Origin: Bremia lactucae
Taxonomy: Eukaryota; Oomycota; Peronosporomycetes; Peronosporales; Peronosporaceae
Reading direction: 5' to 3'
Assembly: GCF_004359215.1 (NCBI RefSeq)
Contig: NC_090619.1
Coordinates: 3,562,705-3,626,704, forward strand
Length of the DNA stretch: 64,000 nt
Positions 31,807 to 45,390 of this stretch are shown here, one piece after another. Positions within the stretch are counted from its first letter, which is position 1. Every line of letters starts with the position of its first letter. The notes beneath the pieces are model-generated. The model had not been told where the DNA came from. It did no database searches and saw only the letters and a list, made by a program, of their open reading frames with translations. Both the position numbers and the translations under genes were made by a program.

Positions 31807-34800
31807 TTAGACTAAAGCGCGCATGACGCGGTCTGCCTCGGGATACAAAAGTTTCAAAAATGGGTCTTCGTTCAACATAGACCTCACATCATCAGTGGCT
31901 TCGTGACGATATATTTTCTGCCACTTTTTGTGTTTTTTAAGGATCTGGTGGGCTGAGCTTCCCTGAATACGGTCCTATTCAAATGAAAAAAGTTAGTCTG
32001 GCTGCCGACAGCTTAATGTCTGCTCGCACCTTTTCGACCATAATTAAAATTTCGATCGCTTCAGCGCGTACGATAAAGTTAGCCTTTACTCTTCCTAGAC
32101 TGTCGGGGTTTTCTAGGATATTCAGGAGAAATCCAACCAAATTTAATCGAGTAGCAAGATACACGATACCTGAGCTCGTGTCATGGTCACCGTGCTCCGG
32201 ATAATCTTTGACGATTCGACGCATGATATCCAGCACAAAAGCACTTTCAAAGTGGAGAGGTCCCCCTCGAGTCGGATTGACAAGTGACATTAAGCACGAC
32301 AACGCTGTGGAGCATATCGGCTGCATCGATTTGATGCACATTGGAGACATTACACATACTCGAAGGAGTCGTACAGCGTTGACGACGCATGGCTCGCATG
32401 CTTGAGAACGGAGAGTATCGTTTAAAATTGCGCAACACTTCGTTGGTATATGCAGTTCCACTACACTTTCTATCAATGACGTTTCATACTGATAAAAAAG
32501 AGGTATGACTCAAGCCGTCACGTATCTATTCGACAATACAAGCAGAGGCGAAGGGACACACATACCTGAAGAAGACACAAGCGATGATCCGACGAGATCA
32601 ATTAAATTGATGTCACGCTGTATGAGTTCATCGTCCGCGCGATCTATCCTTTCATGTCGAGCTGATGTCATATAAACAAGCTCTTTGTACAACTCTTCGA
32701 ACTTGGACCACAAACAGGTCATAAAATATCTGTCCACACACGTATGACATAGTATGAGCACGATAAAGTGACGAGATCTTAAAGAGAAAAACGCATGACG
32801 CACAGCGGATCGTGTAGGTTAAAAGTTGGCTCTTTCATGTACAGTGAAAGATAAATATTGCCTTCCACAGGAGCCGAATAAATATCGGTATAATCAATTC
32901 TGAATGTTTCGACCACGGACGTATAATTTTTGTCCTCCGTGTCAGCCACCGATATCGAAGAGAAGTAGATCTGTAAAAATTTAAGAATTTCATCTCGTTG
33001 GAAGTTGCGAAAGTCGGCGTTCCATACGAGCTCTGGTGTCACGTGATCAGCCTGAATCAAAAATATTATTTCAATATAAATGTAATAATTACACCTCGCC
33101 GAAGTAATGCTGCGGATCTATGCCCTACCTACCATCAGATACTCAACGATCGATTCTGGACATGAAGCAATTGTCCGGATGATAGCTGGTGGAAAGAAAC
33201 GGCAAAGTGCGCGTCTCGACTCAGCTTTAAGTGGTGCTTTCTCCTTGACCATTTCATACAAAATCATCGCTGACGGAAGACGCAATTGCTCGGTAGACTC
33301 AAATTTATGATCGGTAGACTCAAATTTATCATCGACAAACGTTTCTTCGACAAGCAACATCCATCCAATAAATTCCAAATATACTCCAGATTGAAGAATC
33401 TCGAATGCACACTTGGCCGCGGCTCCATTCGCACATATATTGCGGATTATACCGAGTGCGTCAAGCCCCACGCCAGGACAAATATGGACAAGTTCGATGA
33501 GGATATCACATATTCCGAAATCCAGTACAGCTAGACCAAAGTTTTCTAAATTTGACAGCACTTGAAGTGTAGAAAGACAATGCAGCCTGCATGGGATGTA
33601 GAACTGATGGGGAAATGTAAGACTCTGCTCGGTACCAATGCTCTCGTGAACTTCATTGTCTGGAGGAAATAGAAGACGCAACACCATCTTGATGGCACTA
33701 TCATTCGCGATTAAATTCATTCCTACAATCGTTGGGGCTACTAAAGCTGCAATTGATAAGCATTTTAAAGCGGTGATACGTCCCGTCGTTGTCCGCAGTT
33801 CAACGTCGGCATTCCAACCAGCGTATGGGGGTAATTGCTGCACAATCCCCTCCTCGTTTTTAAATTTAGGATTAACCAGGTCTCCTCTATCAATAAATGA
33901 AAACAGCTCTTCAAAAAATAATTGTCCCAGCTCGTTGATCGGCGCTGGATCGGGGCTTTCCTTAATGGCGAGAAGACTACCCATGAGCATTTTAATATAT
34001 AGGCCACCAATGTAGAATAAGTCTGCCAAATACATAAAGCGAAACTTTACAGCGTCATTGTAATGCTGTTTCATCATTGTGGAAGGCTCGATTCTGGCTA
34101 TCGGCGACAAAAATTTCTTCTGCTCTTGTCGCATTTCTTCATTCCAGAAGAGCGTATAGGATTCACAATCACCATGATAGATCTTTAAAAATTCGTGATG
34201 GCTGCTCAGTACGAGAAGCGAAGACAAATTTGGCGTCATCAGAGCGTCAACAACCTGTCGAACCAAACGATTGGAGAAAGACACGAGCTTCCTATCATCT
34301 AAATATAGTCCTTCCAGGCTGCACAGAGCTCGAACTGCCGTGATTGCTAAAGCGTTCTGACACTCTAGGGAAATAGTCGCATATTCTTCTTCCTCAGAGT
34401 CTGAATATTGTTGTAGCCGAGTTTGGACATCAGCATCGTCCAGCTCAACATCATATCTTGAGAAGAGCTCAAGCAATTGCCACACTACACCAGCTTTGAT
34501 GAGGCGCTGCTGATTCGTCTCCAATAGTGTCATTATGGATATACCTGAAAGCGTAAAGATTAAATGTAACCCAAGAAATTGTATTAGCGTAGAAATTAAC
34601 TTTACCTTCGAGGACCTGTTGTGTCATTCGAAATAGACATAAAGATTCACTTCCACGGAAATTCCACAGCCACAGAATCCGAACCATATCCACCAACACA
34701 GTTGATGACTCTGCGATCCATTCTCGTCCGCTATGAGATGCCAAGAGCATCGAAATCGTTCGAAGCAAAAACAAGCATACCTCTAATAATTTAAAATTCA

Positions 34801-37800
34801 CCATTGCTTCACAGCTAACCATTGAAACGACGCAAAAATTTATGACCTTCTCCAATGTATTTAAACATGGCTGCTCGATCAACAACTTAACGTTAGTAAG
34901 TGAAACTGCACACGTTACATAGACTAGCTCTGCTGCGCTAACGGAAATACTAAGAGCTTGAGCTGTGATGCTTTTCGACACAATTCTATCAGCTGTGCAA
35001 TAATCGTTGAGCAGTGATAATAGAAGATCGTAAGCATTAAATGCATAGACTTCGAGCTGGATTGAATAGCGCTTGCATGTAATAGTTAAAGAGCGGAGCA
35101 AAAGTAGCAAATTCTCAGGATCGTGTCCAGCGGACATCAGCGTGGGTCGTAGACATGTAAGAACTCGGTATGCTTCTTTCAGTTTCTCCAGGCTGAAATC
35201 GGACGTATAAATTATTAATAATTTCAAATAATCAAATCGTATCAGCCTTTTATGCGCACCTTTCAGCATATTCATTTGCAGATACATTTGATCGGACTAA
35301 TGCTCGTGCTTTCTCCTTAAAACCAGCACGTAAAGTGACATCAGGATACTCTTCGCTTGTCCTGTTTGCAAGACCTAATATTTGCAGCGCTTGGGCATTA
35401 TCAATGGAGGTGCTTTGTCGTGACACCTCAACGCGCCATTCCGATATTAGCCTCTCCATAAATTCCGAGGGCTCAGCAATAACGAAGTCGTCGTGTTTGC
35501 AATACTGGCCCAAATAAACACCACCGCACCAAATTTCGTCATTTAATTCCTTGTATGCCACAGGAGCCATGGGACAGAAACTCCAGTCGCGTAGTACATC
35601 CTCTTTCAAAACCTCGGCATAATCCTGCAGATGCGCTTGACAGAGCGTTTGCAAGTGATTCCGCATAGAGTCACTCCAAATTACTACCGGAGATATTTCT
35701 CCCTCACAAAAAACGTCTGTAAACGCAGATGAGGAACAGGTTTCCAGCAAATTAATAATATTTTGCGGTAAAATGTGCATGAGAGCACTGCAGCCATGAA
35801 AGCCTGCCTGAGTTTTATGCGTGGCCTTTAGAATGCCGGCCATAGCCTTAAATTTTGCATCCTTTCCCAGGAAAGCCAAATAAAACAAGCCCCATGAGAA
35901 TAATGAGGATCCATTATAATTGAAGCTTTCTTGATATGTATCACAAATCGGCTGATGATCACTGTATAGAAACTCAAGCAAGGTAGCAACTTTTTCCCAA
36001 AGTTTGGGATAATTACTTCGAGCCAAAACAGGCAACATCTGACGGACATATTTCCACAGCGTCCTCTTTCCTCGGGGAGGTGGAAATATAGGAGATGCGG
36101 AATCACCGCCAAGTAGCGAGCTACTGTATGCTACCGAAACTAAGATGCTTATCGCATCATGTGCGACCTGAAGCAAATTAATATCGCCTCGAAGGCCTAC
36201 TTCCCAACGCAATTGAGCGATGTCCATCAATTTTGCTTTTGTTGTCAACGGTTCGCCTGCTTGGTCATCTTGACGTTTAATCCAAATGAAGTTCATGTCT
36301 GCCTGCTCAAGGTCCCATTTTACTTTCAATTCGTTTACGCTGTATGATCCTAATTGCTCTCCCTTACTAGTTTCAAGAGCCCAAAGCTTTTTGGACTTAG
36401 TAAGAGTTTTGACATTGCGGTCTGTTGAGTGTGCTAGCTGGAGAAGCCGAACCGCCAGCTCCAAGCTGCGTTCATTACCAAGTACTCGCCGGGCGTTCCC
36501 TGGGTTTAAGCATAGCGCACGGATCGTATGCAGTAACTTTTCTAAGATCGATGCATGTGTAGTCTCGACGAGCAACGTCCATAAATGATCTACCTCTTCA
36601 AATATCATCGAGATCTTCATAGATCGAGCATAAGCAGCTGCTACAACTCCCATGCTTTTGATGCACAAAATCGACGTTTTCAAGTCGTTTCGATGTTCTG
36701 CATATATATTTTCGCGCAGCACTCGTACATGTAATGCCGCCAAAACCGCTGCGGGGTTTCGAACGGAAAGCTGTTCAGGAGTCAATACTATGAAATGGTC
36801 TTCCTCGGGAATTGTTCCAAAAAAGAATAGCTTGCTGTCCAAATGTGCTAGTATGCTTATGTAGCATTCGCCAACAACGACTTCATCAATGAGACTCGGA
36901 TATGGGACAATAAAATCCTCGAAGTTCCATCGAGCTTTTTTTACTTCCGCTGCTTATTTGGAACCGAGTAAATCGCTTTATTTCCGCATACAGAGCGACT
37001 CGAAGCTCCTCTCGCGTCTGCTTGCTCCAGACGAGATGGACGGATTCATGATCCAGACTTAGCATGTGAAAAAGAAGACGAAAATTTTCTTGGGTTGAAG
37101 ACCTGCGTGACATTGTGCACAAGTTTCCATTGATTGATTTTTCTCCAAAAAAAGATATTTTTTTGCCACCAATAGCACCAAAAAAACTTCTTGCGACGTC
37201 TCTCTTTCGGCGACGTGGCGCTGGAACTAGGAGGTTTGAGGTAGAAGACTCAATTACACGGCTTGAACGATTAAAGGAATACAGGCTGGGAGGGATTGTA
37301 GTAGTCCTAGAGCTTTTCAATTTATGCAGCATTCTAGCCTTAGACAGATTGTTTTCAATTGGTGTCTCAAAAGAATTTCGTCGTCTGCTCGTCAACGGCA
37401 ATTGATCGCCTGTATTTCTTAAACTGTTGTCAGGGTGCAATTTACCTGGCACTGACCCACGGCGACTAAACAAATCGCGTTCATTTTGGAGTATTCCAGA
37501 CGCACTTTCACGCAGGAAGTTTTTCTCAAAGATTGCACCACCGCTAGGATCCTCTGCCAATAACATCTTTTTCGAGACTTCTCGATTCAATAAATTACAA
37601 GAGAAGGCATGAGTATCATCAGTCTGCTTGAGCATTACATCTTCGCGATCGGCCATCAAAGCCTCTTGCTCCAACCGATCATAGTCTTCCATTTCCCCTG
37701 CGCTAGTATCAGCTTCCTTCAAAAGATGCAAGAAGCCAACAGGAATCACTCGTAGTAAGAGTTGTTTTGATGCGTCATGATGACTCATCCAAAGAGATAC

Positions 37801-40073
37801 CAAATATCTGCTCACACATTTCTGATCGAAAGATTCATCGAATAAACCCTGATAGAAGTGGCGCAGGACAACACCTTCTGCCAAAGACTTGTCGCGGATT
37901 TCTAAAGCAAGAGCAGGATCACATTCTTCAAGCGTCGTCTTGAGCAAAAGGGTGCCTGAATGATGTAGAAGTACAGACTGTGAATTACGGCATAGTCGTA
38001 CTATTCTTGCATGTAAAACACTCACAAGCCTCGACGGTAGTTGCGCTTCGAGACTGAAACAGGATTGTTAGCAGCGTGCTGTGATATTTCGCCACACTTT
38101 CTACCAACGAATTAAATTCTTTTGGACCGGTCGTAGAAGCACGCGAGCAAATACAGCCTTCGAGTGTCTGTAATAATCCCATCATAACAAGAGGATTAGC
38201 TTTTGGCCGATGACTTGAGCTGCTGCTCTCCAAATCCACATCTATATCATTTAGATGAGAAATTAGAGATTCAATTAAGTGAGTGTTCGTAAAAAAGATT
38301 TTCTTGTTTTGTGTTTCGACTTGTTCACAAAATTTCAGGGAAACTGAGTCGAGGTCTTCCAATAAAGCAATCATACTCAAAGTAAGCAAGGTGTACATCG
38401 ATGAAGACAGCTCTATGCAAACTCACTGACTGAACTTGGAGGCGTATGCGCCGTCAATCGTCGTAGCAATAGGATTGTCCAGAATACAACAAATGCATTG
38501 CCCTTCTGCAACAGATTCGTAGTCGCCTCCGCAATCATAACAGCCTGTCCAATTTCACGAAATCCGTAGTAGGAAGACGAAATTCGATAGAGAGCCTGGA
38601 GAAAAGTCACAGCAGAGCGCTCGGATATAGACTTTGTCTTTGCTACATGGTAAAGTTGAGCGCAAATTGGACTTAACGCCTCACCAATAAACAATTGCTT
38701 TGTATTGTATGGGATTCCGCTTGGAGGAACATTTGCATTAAATTCTGTGACAATTACAACAAAGCTATAGATTCAAAACAACAATTAGAAAATATGGCAC
38801 CACAGATTTACACCACATACCTTCTGTCGCCGATTTTTGAAGGGTTTGCAAGCTTTCCCAAGGATCCTAAACGCTGAAGGTACCAATTTCCGATAGACAT
38901 TTCATTGAGAATCGGCTGCGTTTCTGCTGCATCCTCGACTGCTGAAAATGGCAGTAATCGTAGACCTCGTGGACTCACAGCGCCACTGATAAATAACTCG
39001 ACATTCTCTTGACAAGTCACGCATATGTCGTAAATTGCACTCAGGACGCCATCCCGATCCGTTGATAAATACAGACGCACTTGGCCGTTGCGTAACTGGA
39101 TCCTAAAGTGATCTATGTTTGTCGGTTCTCTAACGAGAACATATAGGTCCAAGTAGTTAAAATACGCGACGACCTGATCCTCGCTATCTAACTCTAACAA
39201 CCCTTTGTTATGTAGCGAAAGTGTTCGAGCTTGAGCTTCACTATACTTAGGTGTAACTTTTCGTACGTTAAACTCTACAAATGATTGACCATTATTTAAG
39301 CCATAAGATCGTCTCTCCTCTTTGATGCTTTCCACTGTTGTATTAGTTCTTACATCAAAGTTACGTCCGATTGCTTCAGCTGTCGTTTGTATGCGCTGAT
39401 AGATTTGCGTTCTCAGCTTGCTAAATAGTAGTCGACTCCGTCCTGTGTATCCGACAGCAAACCCATCCTGCGAGTCCGTGAGGAGCGATAGGTGTTCTAT
39501 CTCCGTATACAAATATTTGGAGCGTATTCTCCCCTGCTGCAACAGTGTGATCCCGTCCATACCGACAAAAAGTGTGCAATTAATTAGATATCCTCGTCTT
39601 GACCACTTGGCGCATTGAATGCCCGTCTCAGAGCGCACATTTCGCTGCTGGTATTGTTCCTTTAGTCGGTAGAGATCCATGAGCAGCCTAGAGCGATAGA
39701 GACAGCGCAGCTTTAGCTGCTCTTCTTTTTTAGTGCCTTTAAGTGTCACCGTAAAGCATTGTGCGTCGGAAGGATCGAGACTGATACTGATAATCGCGGT
39801 GAGTAACCACGAATTGGTGACCTCAAAGTCCCGCGGATCGATGGTGCAGAACCGTGTGGGGGCCATTGCTAATATGCGATCGTACTTGCCACGCCACGAA
39901 ATCTTAATTACCTGATACTTCGCTACAAACTCCTCTATGGGCATCGAGCTGAGGAACGACACACTTTCTTGGCTGTGCGGCGCATCGCGATGCGTCTCGA
40001 TGGAGAAAGTATGAGAGCCGCCACTGCCGGCGTTGTTGCTAGAATTAGTATCAATACCTCCGCGTTCGAACAT
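31807..40073 (-). CDS. RME8: RME-8 / DNAJC13 / GRV2 endosomal protein
   Basis: Exons 40073-38821, 38764-38427, 38355-38026, 37955-35260, 35192-34606, 34544-33133, 33051-32804, 32729-32566, 32508-32030 and 31974-31807, with introns of 55-81 nt, give about 2557 residues, like plant GRV2. A one-base shift in an A7 run (36936-36942) must be corrected for the phase to close. The N-terminus (to about 250) is the PH-like region (ISWRGKYDRILAMAP). Four IWN-type repeats occur: HLVWSKQTREEL (about 947), PVVIWSDSMRNHL (about 1398), LFWNEEMRQE (about 1865) and ELVWNADFR (about 2212). A GYF-like domain (LWALETSKGEQLGSYSV) lies near 1160. The J-like region (about 1489-1550) has no HPD. The rest is armadillo-like helices. 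RME-8 acts on early endosomes with Hsc70, SNX and WASH; that is family knowledge. Confidence 0.9.
36936..36942 (-). other. Single-base frameshift in RME-8 (A7 run)
   Basis: Upstream of the run the frame reads FQISSGSKK, downstream the family-conserved WNFEDFIVPYPSLIDEV is one base out. Reading six A instead of seven restores the frame. No GT-AG intron fits the few bases in between. It is either an assembly error or a real lesion. Confidence 0.7.
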
Positions 40074-40296
40074 TGTGCGCGTGCGCAACTGCTCTTCCAA
40101 CGGATTTTGTAGGGGACGCGTTTGAAGAGGTAAACTAATTCTACTTTTTATTTATGAACAGCGGTGAAAAATCATAACGGTTTCGATGTCTATTTTTTGG
40201 TTTGAATTTAATTTTTTTTTGCAGCGTAGCCTAGTACGTAAGGTTCCGAAAATTTGGACCTCAAACCCCCAAGAACAACTCAGGAGCACAACAACA

Positions 40297-41847
40297 ATGC
40301 GTCTGAGAGGAGCACGCCACACCACAATGACGGACGATGTCCGTGTGGCTCTATGAAAACATCACACAGAGAATCCTGCACTGACTCAGGCTCATCTTGT
40401 CATTTGGCTTCAGGATAATTATCAGCTGAGGGTCAGCCAGGCAACGGTCTCCAGCACGCTGAAGAGGAAGGCAGACCTTCTTCGGCGTTCAGAGGACAGC
40501 AACATGAGTGCCAAATGCCAGCGTGCAGTCAAGTATTCACTGATGGAACTATCTCTGCTGGCTTGGTTCACTGCCCACTACGATCGCATCAATCTCAGCG
40601 GAGACCTTGTCCGTGAACAAGCAGAGCAGATTCTGGACCGTCTTCGTCCAGGACATGAACCATTTCAGTTTTCCGATGAATGGCTGGAATCCTTTAAAGC
40701 TCGGAATGGAATCCGCTCCTATCACCGCTTCGGAGAGATCGGCTCGGTGAACATGGTTGCTTTGGAGTATGCACTTTCTCCCCTACGTGAGGTCCTCAAT
40801 CAGTATGAATGGAAGGATATCTAGAACATGGATGAGACTGGCTTGTTCTATCGGATGCAGGTAAGCAGTCTGCATAGGACATCGACTTTTTATTGCTTGG
40901 TGGCTAATGCACGTCTTCTGTTTCAGGCTGACAATTCGCTTGCAACACGTCAGCTGGAGGGGCGGAAGCAAAACAAGGAACGGATAACTGTGGCTGTCTG
41001 CTGCAATGGTAATGGGTCCGACAAAATGCCCCTATGGTTCCTTGGCAAATACGCCACTCCCCGCTGCTTCCGCCATATCAATCTCCAGAACCTTGGCTGT
41101 CAGTATCGTAGCAACAAGAAGGCCTGGATGACACAAATCATCTTTTCGGAGTGGCTGAGGGACTTCGATCGGAGGATGGCAAACCGCAAAGTGCTGATGA
41201 TATTGGACAGCTGCAGTGCACACGTCCGCTTGCTGATCTGCCGCAGCGGATCACACATCGCAACACTACAATCTACTATTTTCCACCCAACATGACGTCA
41301 AAGCTTCAGCCTTGCGACCAGAGAATCATACGCAACCTCAAAGCGTGCAACCGGCGCTGCTTCAACCGTATGCTCCTTCAGGATCTCGACAATGGTGTCG
41401 GTTTGCCGGCAAAGATTAACATCCCTCATGCTATCCATGTCAGTCTCAGCATTGTCCACACTGAGACCATCCACAACTGTTTCCGGCACTGCAACATCCG
41501 GTCAGAACAGGCTGATGCTGCACCAGTCCTTAAGGAGCAGTGCTTTGATAATGACGTCATGGTGGAACTGAAACATCAGATTGGACGCTTCAGGTATCCT
41601 AACCCGATGGACATCCGCAACCTGCTAAACTATCCTGCTAAGCGGATTACATCAAAGATTCCAGACATGATTTTTTCATCGAGGACCAACTTCAGACTCT
41701 CAGCCTGAGGACGAGCAGGATAATATCCAGGAACTGCCTAAGATCACTGTCGTGGATGCTCAGAAAGGACTCGAGTTGCTTGAGACATTCTGGCTGCAAC
41801 AGGATGGCGATGCGCTGGGTTTCCTCAAGTCAGTCCTGCAGATGTAG
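40297..41847 (+). pseudogene. pogo/Tigger-like transposase
   Basis: An N-terminal CENP-B-like helix-turn-helix (THLVIWLQ-type region with RVSQATVSSTLKRKADLL) is followed by a second one (FSDEWLESFKARNGI) and a DDE core: NMDETGLFY, VLMILDSCSAHV, and QPCDQRIIRNLK. A 66-nt intron lies at 40861-40926 (GTAAGC, CTGTTTCAG). It is inactive: TGA near 40355, TAG at 40822-40824 just before NMDET, a frameshift near 41225, and another near 41700 before the C-terminus ends at 41847. Possible terminal repeats AGGTTCCG occur near 40240 and 42000 in inverted orientation. Confidence 0.8.
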
Positions 41848-42149
41848 GATAGGGATGGAGCAATCCGCACAAACCAAATGGTTGAGCCTGACATACGAAA
41901 TTTCATCAGACGTGTTTAGGTAGGGCTTTAGATTATTACGCAGTAATTGAATTTTTCTTCAAGAAAAATTATATGAATTATAAACTTAAAAAAATACGGA
42001 ACCTTCAATTGCATAAATAATTAAATTACAGAGGTTCATTATTAATTAATGTATGTGCCCGACCTTGGGACAGCGGTGAGTAATTAATTTAAGGAGGTTC
42101 TTAATTAACACAATTTTAACTTAGATAGTTTCTACTGTAATGACAATTT
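41848..42149. other. AT-rich, possible pogo 3' end
   Basis: An inverted copy of AGGTTCCG near 41996-42006 may be the transposon's right end. Otherwise nothing is recognised. Confidence 0.35.
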
Positions 42150-42430
42150 TCGTGGGTTCGGGCCATCACGAAGATTTTTAAAATTCGCAGCTCTACCGGC
42201 GTGTTATGAGTCGGTTTGCCAGGATGGCAAGCAAGAAGATGTGACCGTTCGCTTGGCGAACGGCGCTCGTGAAATCTGGTTGAGTTTAAGTTAGACTCTT
42301 CTTCAGCTTTAATAATTTATTCTGTACAGAGAATTTCACCGCTTTAAATATGGAAAGTCCTTATGACCTCATCCTAGACATACTACGGTTGGGAAAAGAC
42401 CAACCATGAATAGACTGGTGATAACATGCA
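42150..42430 (+). pseudogene. Gypsy protease fragment
   Basis: Plus-strand frames read EDVTVRLANGA and, after stops, FHRFKYGKS, followed by remains of the D-L-I-L-x-x-x-W-L block and a terminal QP. This is the flap and C-terminal half of a gypsy protease. It is isolated from any other part of an element. Confidence 0.5.
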
Positions 42431-42784
42431 AGGGGTAGGCTTGTTGCGTAAATAATATTACTACAAGAGGACTCTCAAAGAAGAATAAAGAATATAATTT
42501 GTATGGACAATACTGTACCGTACACGGTATAGTGTGGCAGTTACGTGACATTAATTTTTGGTTGATTTAAATCTTTGAGTCTTCAAACCAACCCCACCAA
42601 TCGCTGCTAGACGAGCGAATGGGTGGTGTGCAATGGGTCAGAATACATAACCTTATATTAATATATTAAGTAAGGATGTTATTGCGCAGGAACTAAAATA
42701 TATTAGATCTATTTTTCCTTATTAGTAAACTAAGCACTATCTTGTTGCTAGTTATTAGCTTAGAACCTTCCTCTGAATGTCGTG

Positions 42785-43040
42785 TGTAACGGGACACTAT
42801 TCGCTAGTACTGCTTCAGTACAAGCCGACCTGCACCGATTATAGTGAGAGTGAGGTGCCTCCGAGAGTGCTTCACGTACACGACGTGCAGAGGAAGGTCT
42901 TCAGCGGCTAAGCCAAGCTTAGCCATGCTTAGCAATCTCTGCACGTCTAAAAAGGCTTAGCTATAGGAAAAAAGTAAAACTGTATTAAATAAGCTCGTAC
43001 GGATTGCAATCTTCTTAGCTGACTTAAGAATATATTAAGA
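42785..43040. repeat. Gypsy LTR fragment
   Basis: It starts TGTAACGGGACAC and continues with actgcttcagtacaag, like the LTR at 1141, through cagaggaag and a run of gcttag words. It fades out before a terminal CCCGTTACA, so one end is lost, probably where copia sequence joins. Confidence 0.6.
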
Positions 43041-43415
43041 AAATACAAATAAATGAATTGGGATCGATGGCTTAATTTGGATGCGCGCGATATGATTCTT
43101 CCGAGAACGACAGCGCGCCTTGCAACAGGTGTAACTGGTATCCAATACACGTTAATGGGTATACAGTACGATGTTAATTTTATCGTACTGGACTTGGTAG
43201 ACAAACTTGTTGTAATTCTTGGTTTTATTGTGATATAATAACAGAGGAGACAATTAGTCGTTAATAAGTAACTAAGAAAGTAAATTTCAGTCTCAAGAAA
43301 TTTAAAAATATACCACTTGTCCGATATGAGCCACTTGTCCCAGATGTAATACTTGTCCAATCTGTATCACGTGCATCACATGTTCCTAGTATCAGCTTTT
43401 GATTCCATCGTCAAC
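43041..43415 (-). repeat. Probable copia 3' LTR
   Basis: On the minus strand the copia coding region ends and a purine tract gaGGGGGAGTG runs into TGTTGACGATGG, the usual boundary of a copia 3' LTR. The outer end could not be fixed, and no second copy is in the window for comparison. Confidence 0.5.
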
Positions 43416-45390
43416 ACTCCCCCTCGACGGGAGGTTTCCAATGTTTGACTTGGCCATGAGAAGCAGAAACTTCTTAGTCGAAATTGCCTTGGTCAGGAAA
43501 TCAGCTAATTGCAGCCGAGGCTCGATATACTCCAACTGAACAACTTTGGTCTTGACCCGATCGCAGATAAAATCATCACTAATGTCGATGTACTTGGCAC
43601 GACTCCGATTCCCTTCGTTCTGCGCAATTGCAACTGCATTTTGGTTGTCTTCAAACACCATGACTGGAACGTCAATCTTGATTTTCTTCTCCAGTAGTAG
43701 GCATTTAGTCAACAAATCTTCTTAAATGCATAACCGAAGTGCCACAAATTCGGCGTCCGCAGTGTGTTGCCAGCTTAACTTGAAAATTACGGGGGAATAG
43801 TTGATCATCACCATCAGTCGATTGTCCTTGTTAATCCCCCAGTCTGCATCACTATAAGCACATAGGTTTTGTCCGCCAGACTTGCTCCGCTAGCAAAATC
43901 CATGCATTTCAGTAGTCTTTAAGTAGCGTAGCACACGAATAACCGCATTACAGGGTTCTTTACTAGAATTCTTCAAATGTCGACTTAATTGGTACACCTC
44001 GAACGCAATGTCGGTCTTGTGCGAACCCCCTAGAGATCGATATGAGCGATTAACCATTCTTGAGTCGTTCCTTGGGCTTCCGCACTTGGATTGCACACAG
44101 GTTTTGCAGCGACTTGGTTAATCTCATCAACTATTCTGGCAATTCAAGCGCTCTGACTGATCTTAAGCTGTTTCTTTTACCCATGTTGTATTTGACTTCG
44201 GTGCCGAGGATGAACCGCAGTTTACGTAGTCTTCATTGAAAAAACTTGATAATTCGTCTGAGACCTCTTTGATTGAGTCAGCCGAAACGCCTCTAATAAG
44301 CATTTCGTCGACATACAAAGTCACTTAAGACCACGAAAAATTGTCATCTTGACGCAAATTCACACGGGTCCGAAACACACGCTTTACAGTCCATATTCAT
44401 GTAAACACTTGAAATTGGCTTGAACTACGTAGCAGCAGTTTATTTAGTCCGTACAAGCTTCGATTGAGTTTTAGAACTTGATCAGGTCTCATGTCAACAT
44501 GTGAATACAAACATTTTCTAAAGCACTATTATAAATGCAGTGTCAACATCGTACTGATGAATAGTCATATTTTAATGACAGCATACTGCCAGGAAGACGC
44601 GAATCGAACTTAAGTTCGTGACTGGAGAGTATGTCTCGTAGTAGTCAATTTTCATAGGTTTGCCGATAAACCAATGCTACAAGTAGAGCCTTCTAACGCT
44701 TAATTCTACCGCATCATTTCGTTTGATCGCAAAAGCCCTCTTGGTTCCGATCACCTTCTTATTTTGAGAATTGTTCGCTGCGGTCCAGGTATTCTTTGAC
44801 AGTAATGCCTTCAGCTCGGTCATGATTGCATCACTTCACAGCTTGGACGAGGAGACTTCATCGCATCCTGGTATCTCAAGCGCTGCATTATCTTGTTCAT
44901 ATTCGATGACTTGGTCTTCATTTTCATTGCTCATTCCTTTTTGCAATGTGTACGCTGAGAATCATTGTATTTATGTGTTACCACATCTCATAGCCACAGC
45001 AACGAATCCGGACCCTTGTGCACAATCCGAAGTAGTGAAGTGGTCTTCATGTCACCGCAGTTCGACTGAGAAAACGGCTTGACCGACGACTTTCCATTCA
45101 CACATCCTGCACATGTATCGTCTTGTTCATCATTTATCGAGGACGAATCTTAACCTTTATAATAGATAATCTCATTGCCTTGATTGTTAGATGTCCCAAT
45201 CGTGCATGTCATACACTTTGGCTCGTAGGTTTAGCTCCATTGCCCACCTCTTCACTCATGCTTGCTGGTTTCAATGTATCACTTTCCAGTAAGAAAAACT
45301 TTCTTTAGGAAATTTATAGGATTGAATTTAGTAATTGGTGAACCACTAGCAACTTGCACATACTTAGACTTAGTCAATTCTTGGAATATC
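43392..45390 (-). pseudogene. Ty1/copia pol remnant (GAG-pre-integrase, RT, RNase H)
   Basis: From 45390 leftward: a GAG-pre-integrase zinc module (HARLGHLTIKAMR, and in a second frame DDTCAGCVNGKSSVKPFSQ), a jump to the RT linker, RT start (ELKALLSKNTWTAANNSQNK, DYYETYSPVTNLSSIRVFLA, HQYDVDTAF), RT end (DIAFEVYQLSRHLKN) and RNase H (VMVFEDNQNAVAIAQNEGN, RSRAKYIDISDDFICDRVK, LADFLTKAIS). The integrase core is deleted between the zinc module and RT. Many stops are present. Confidence 0.75.
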
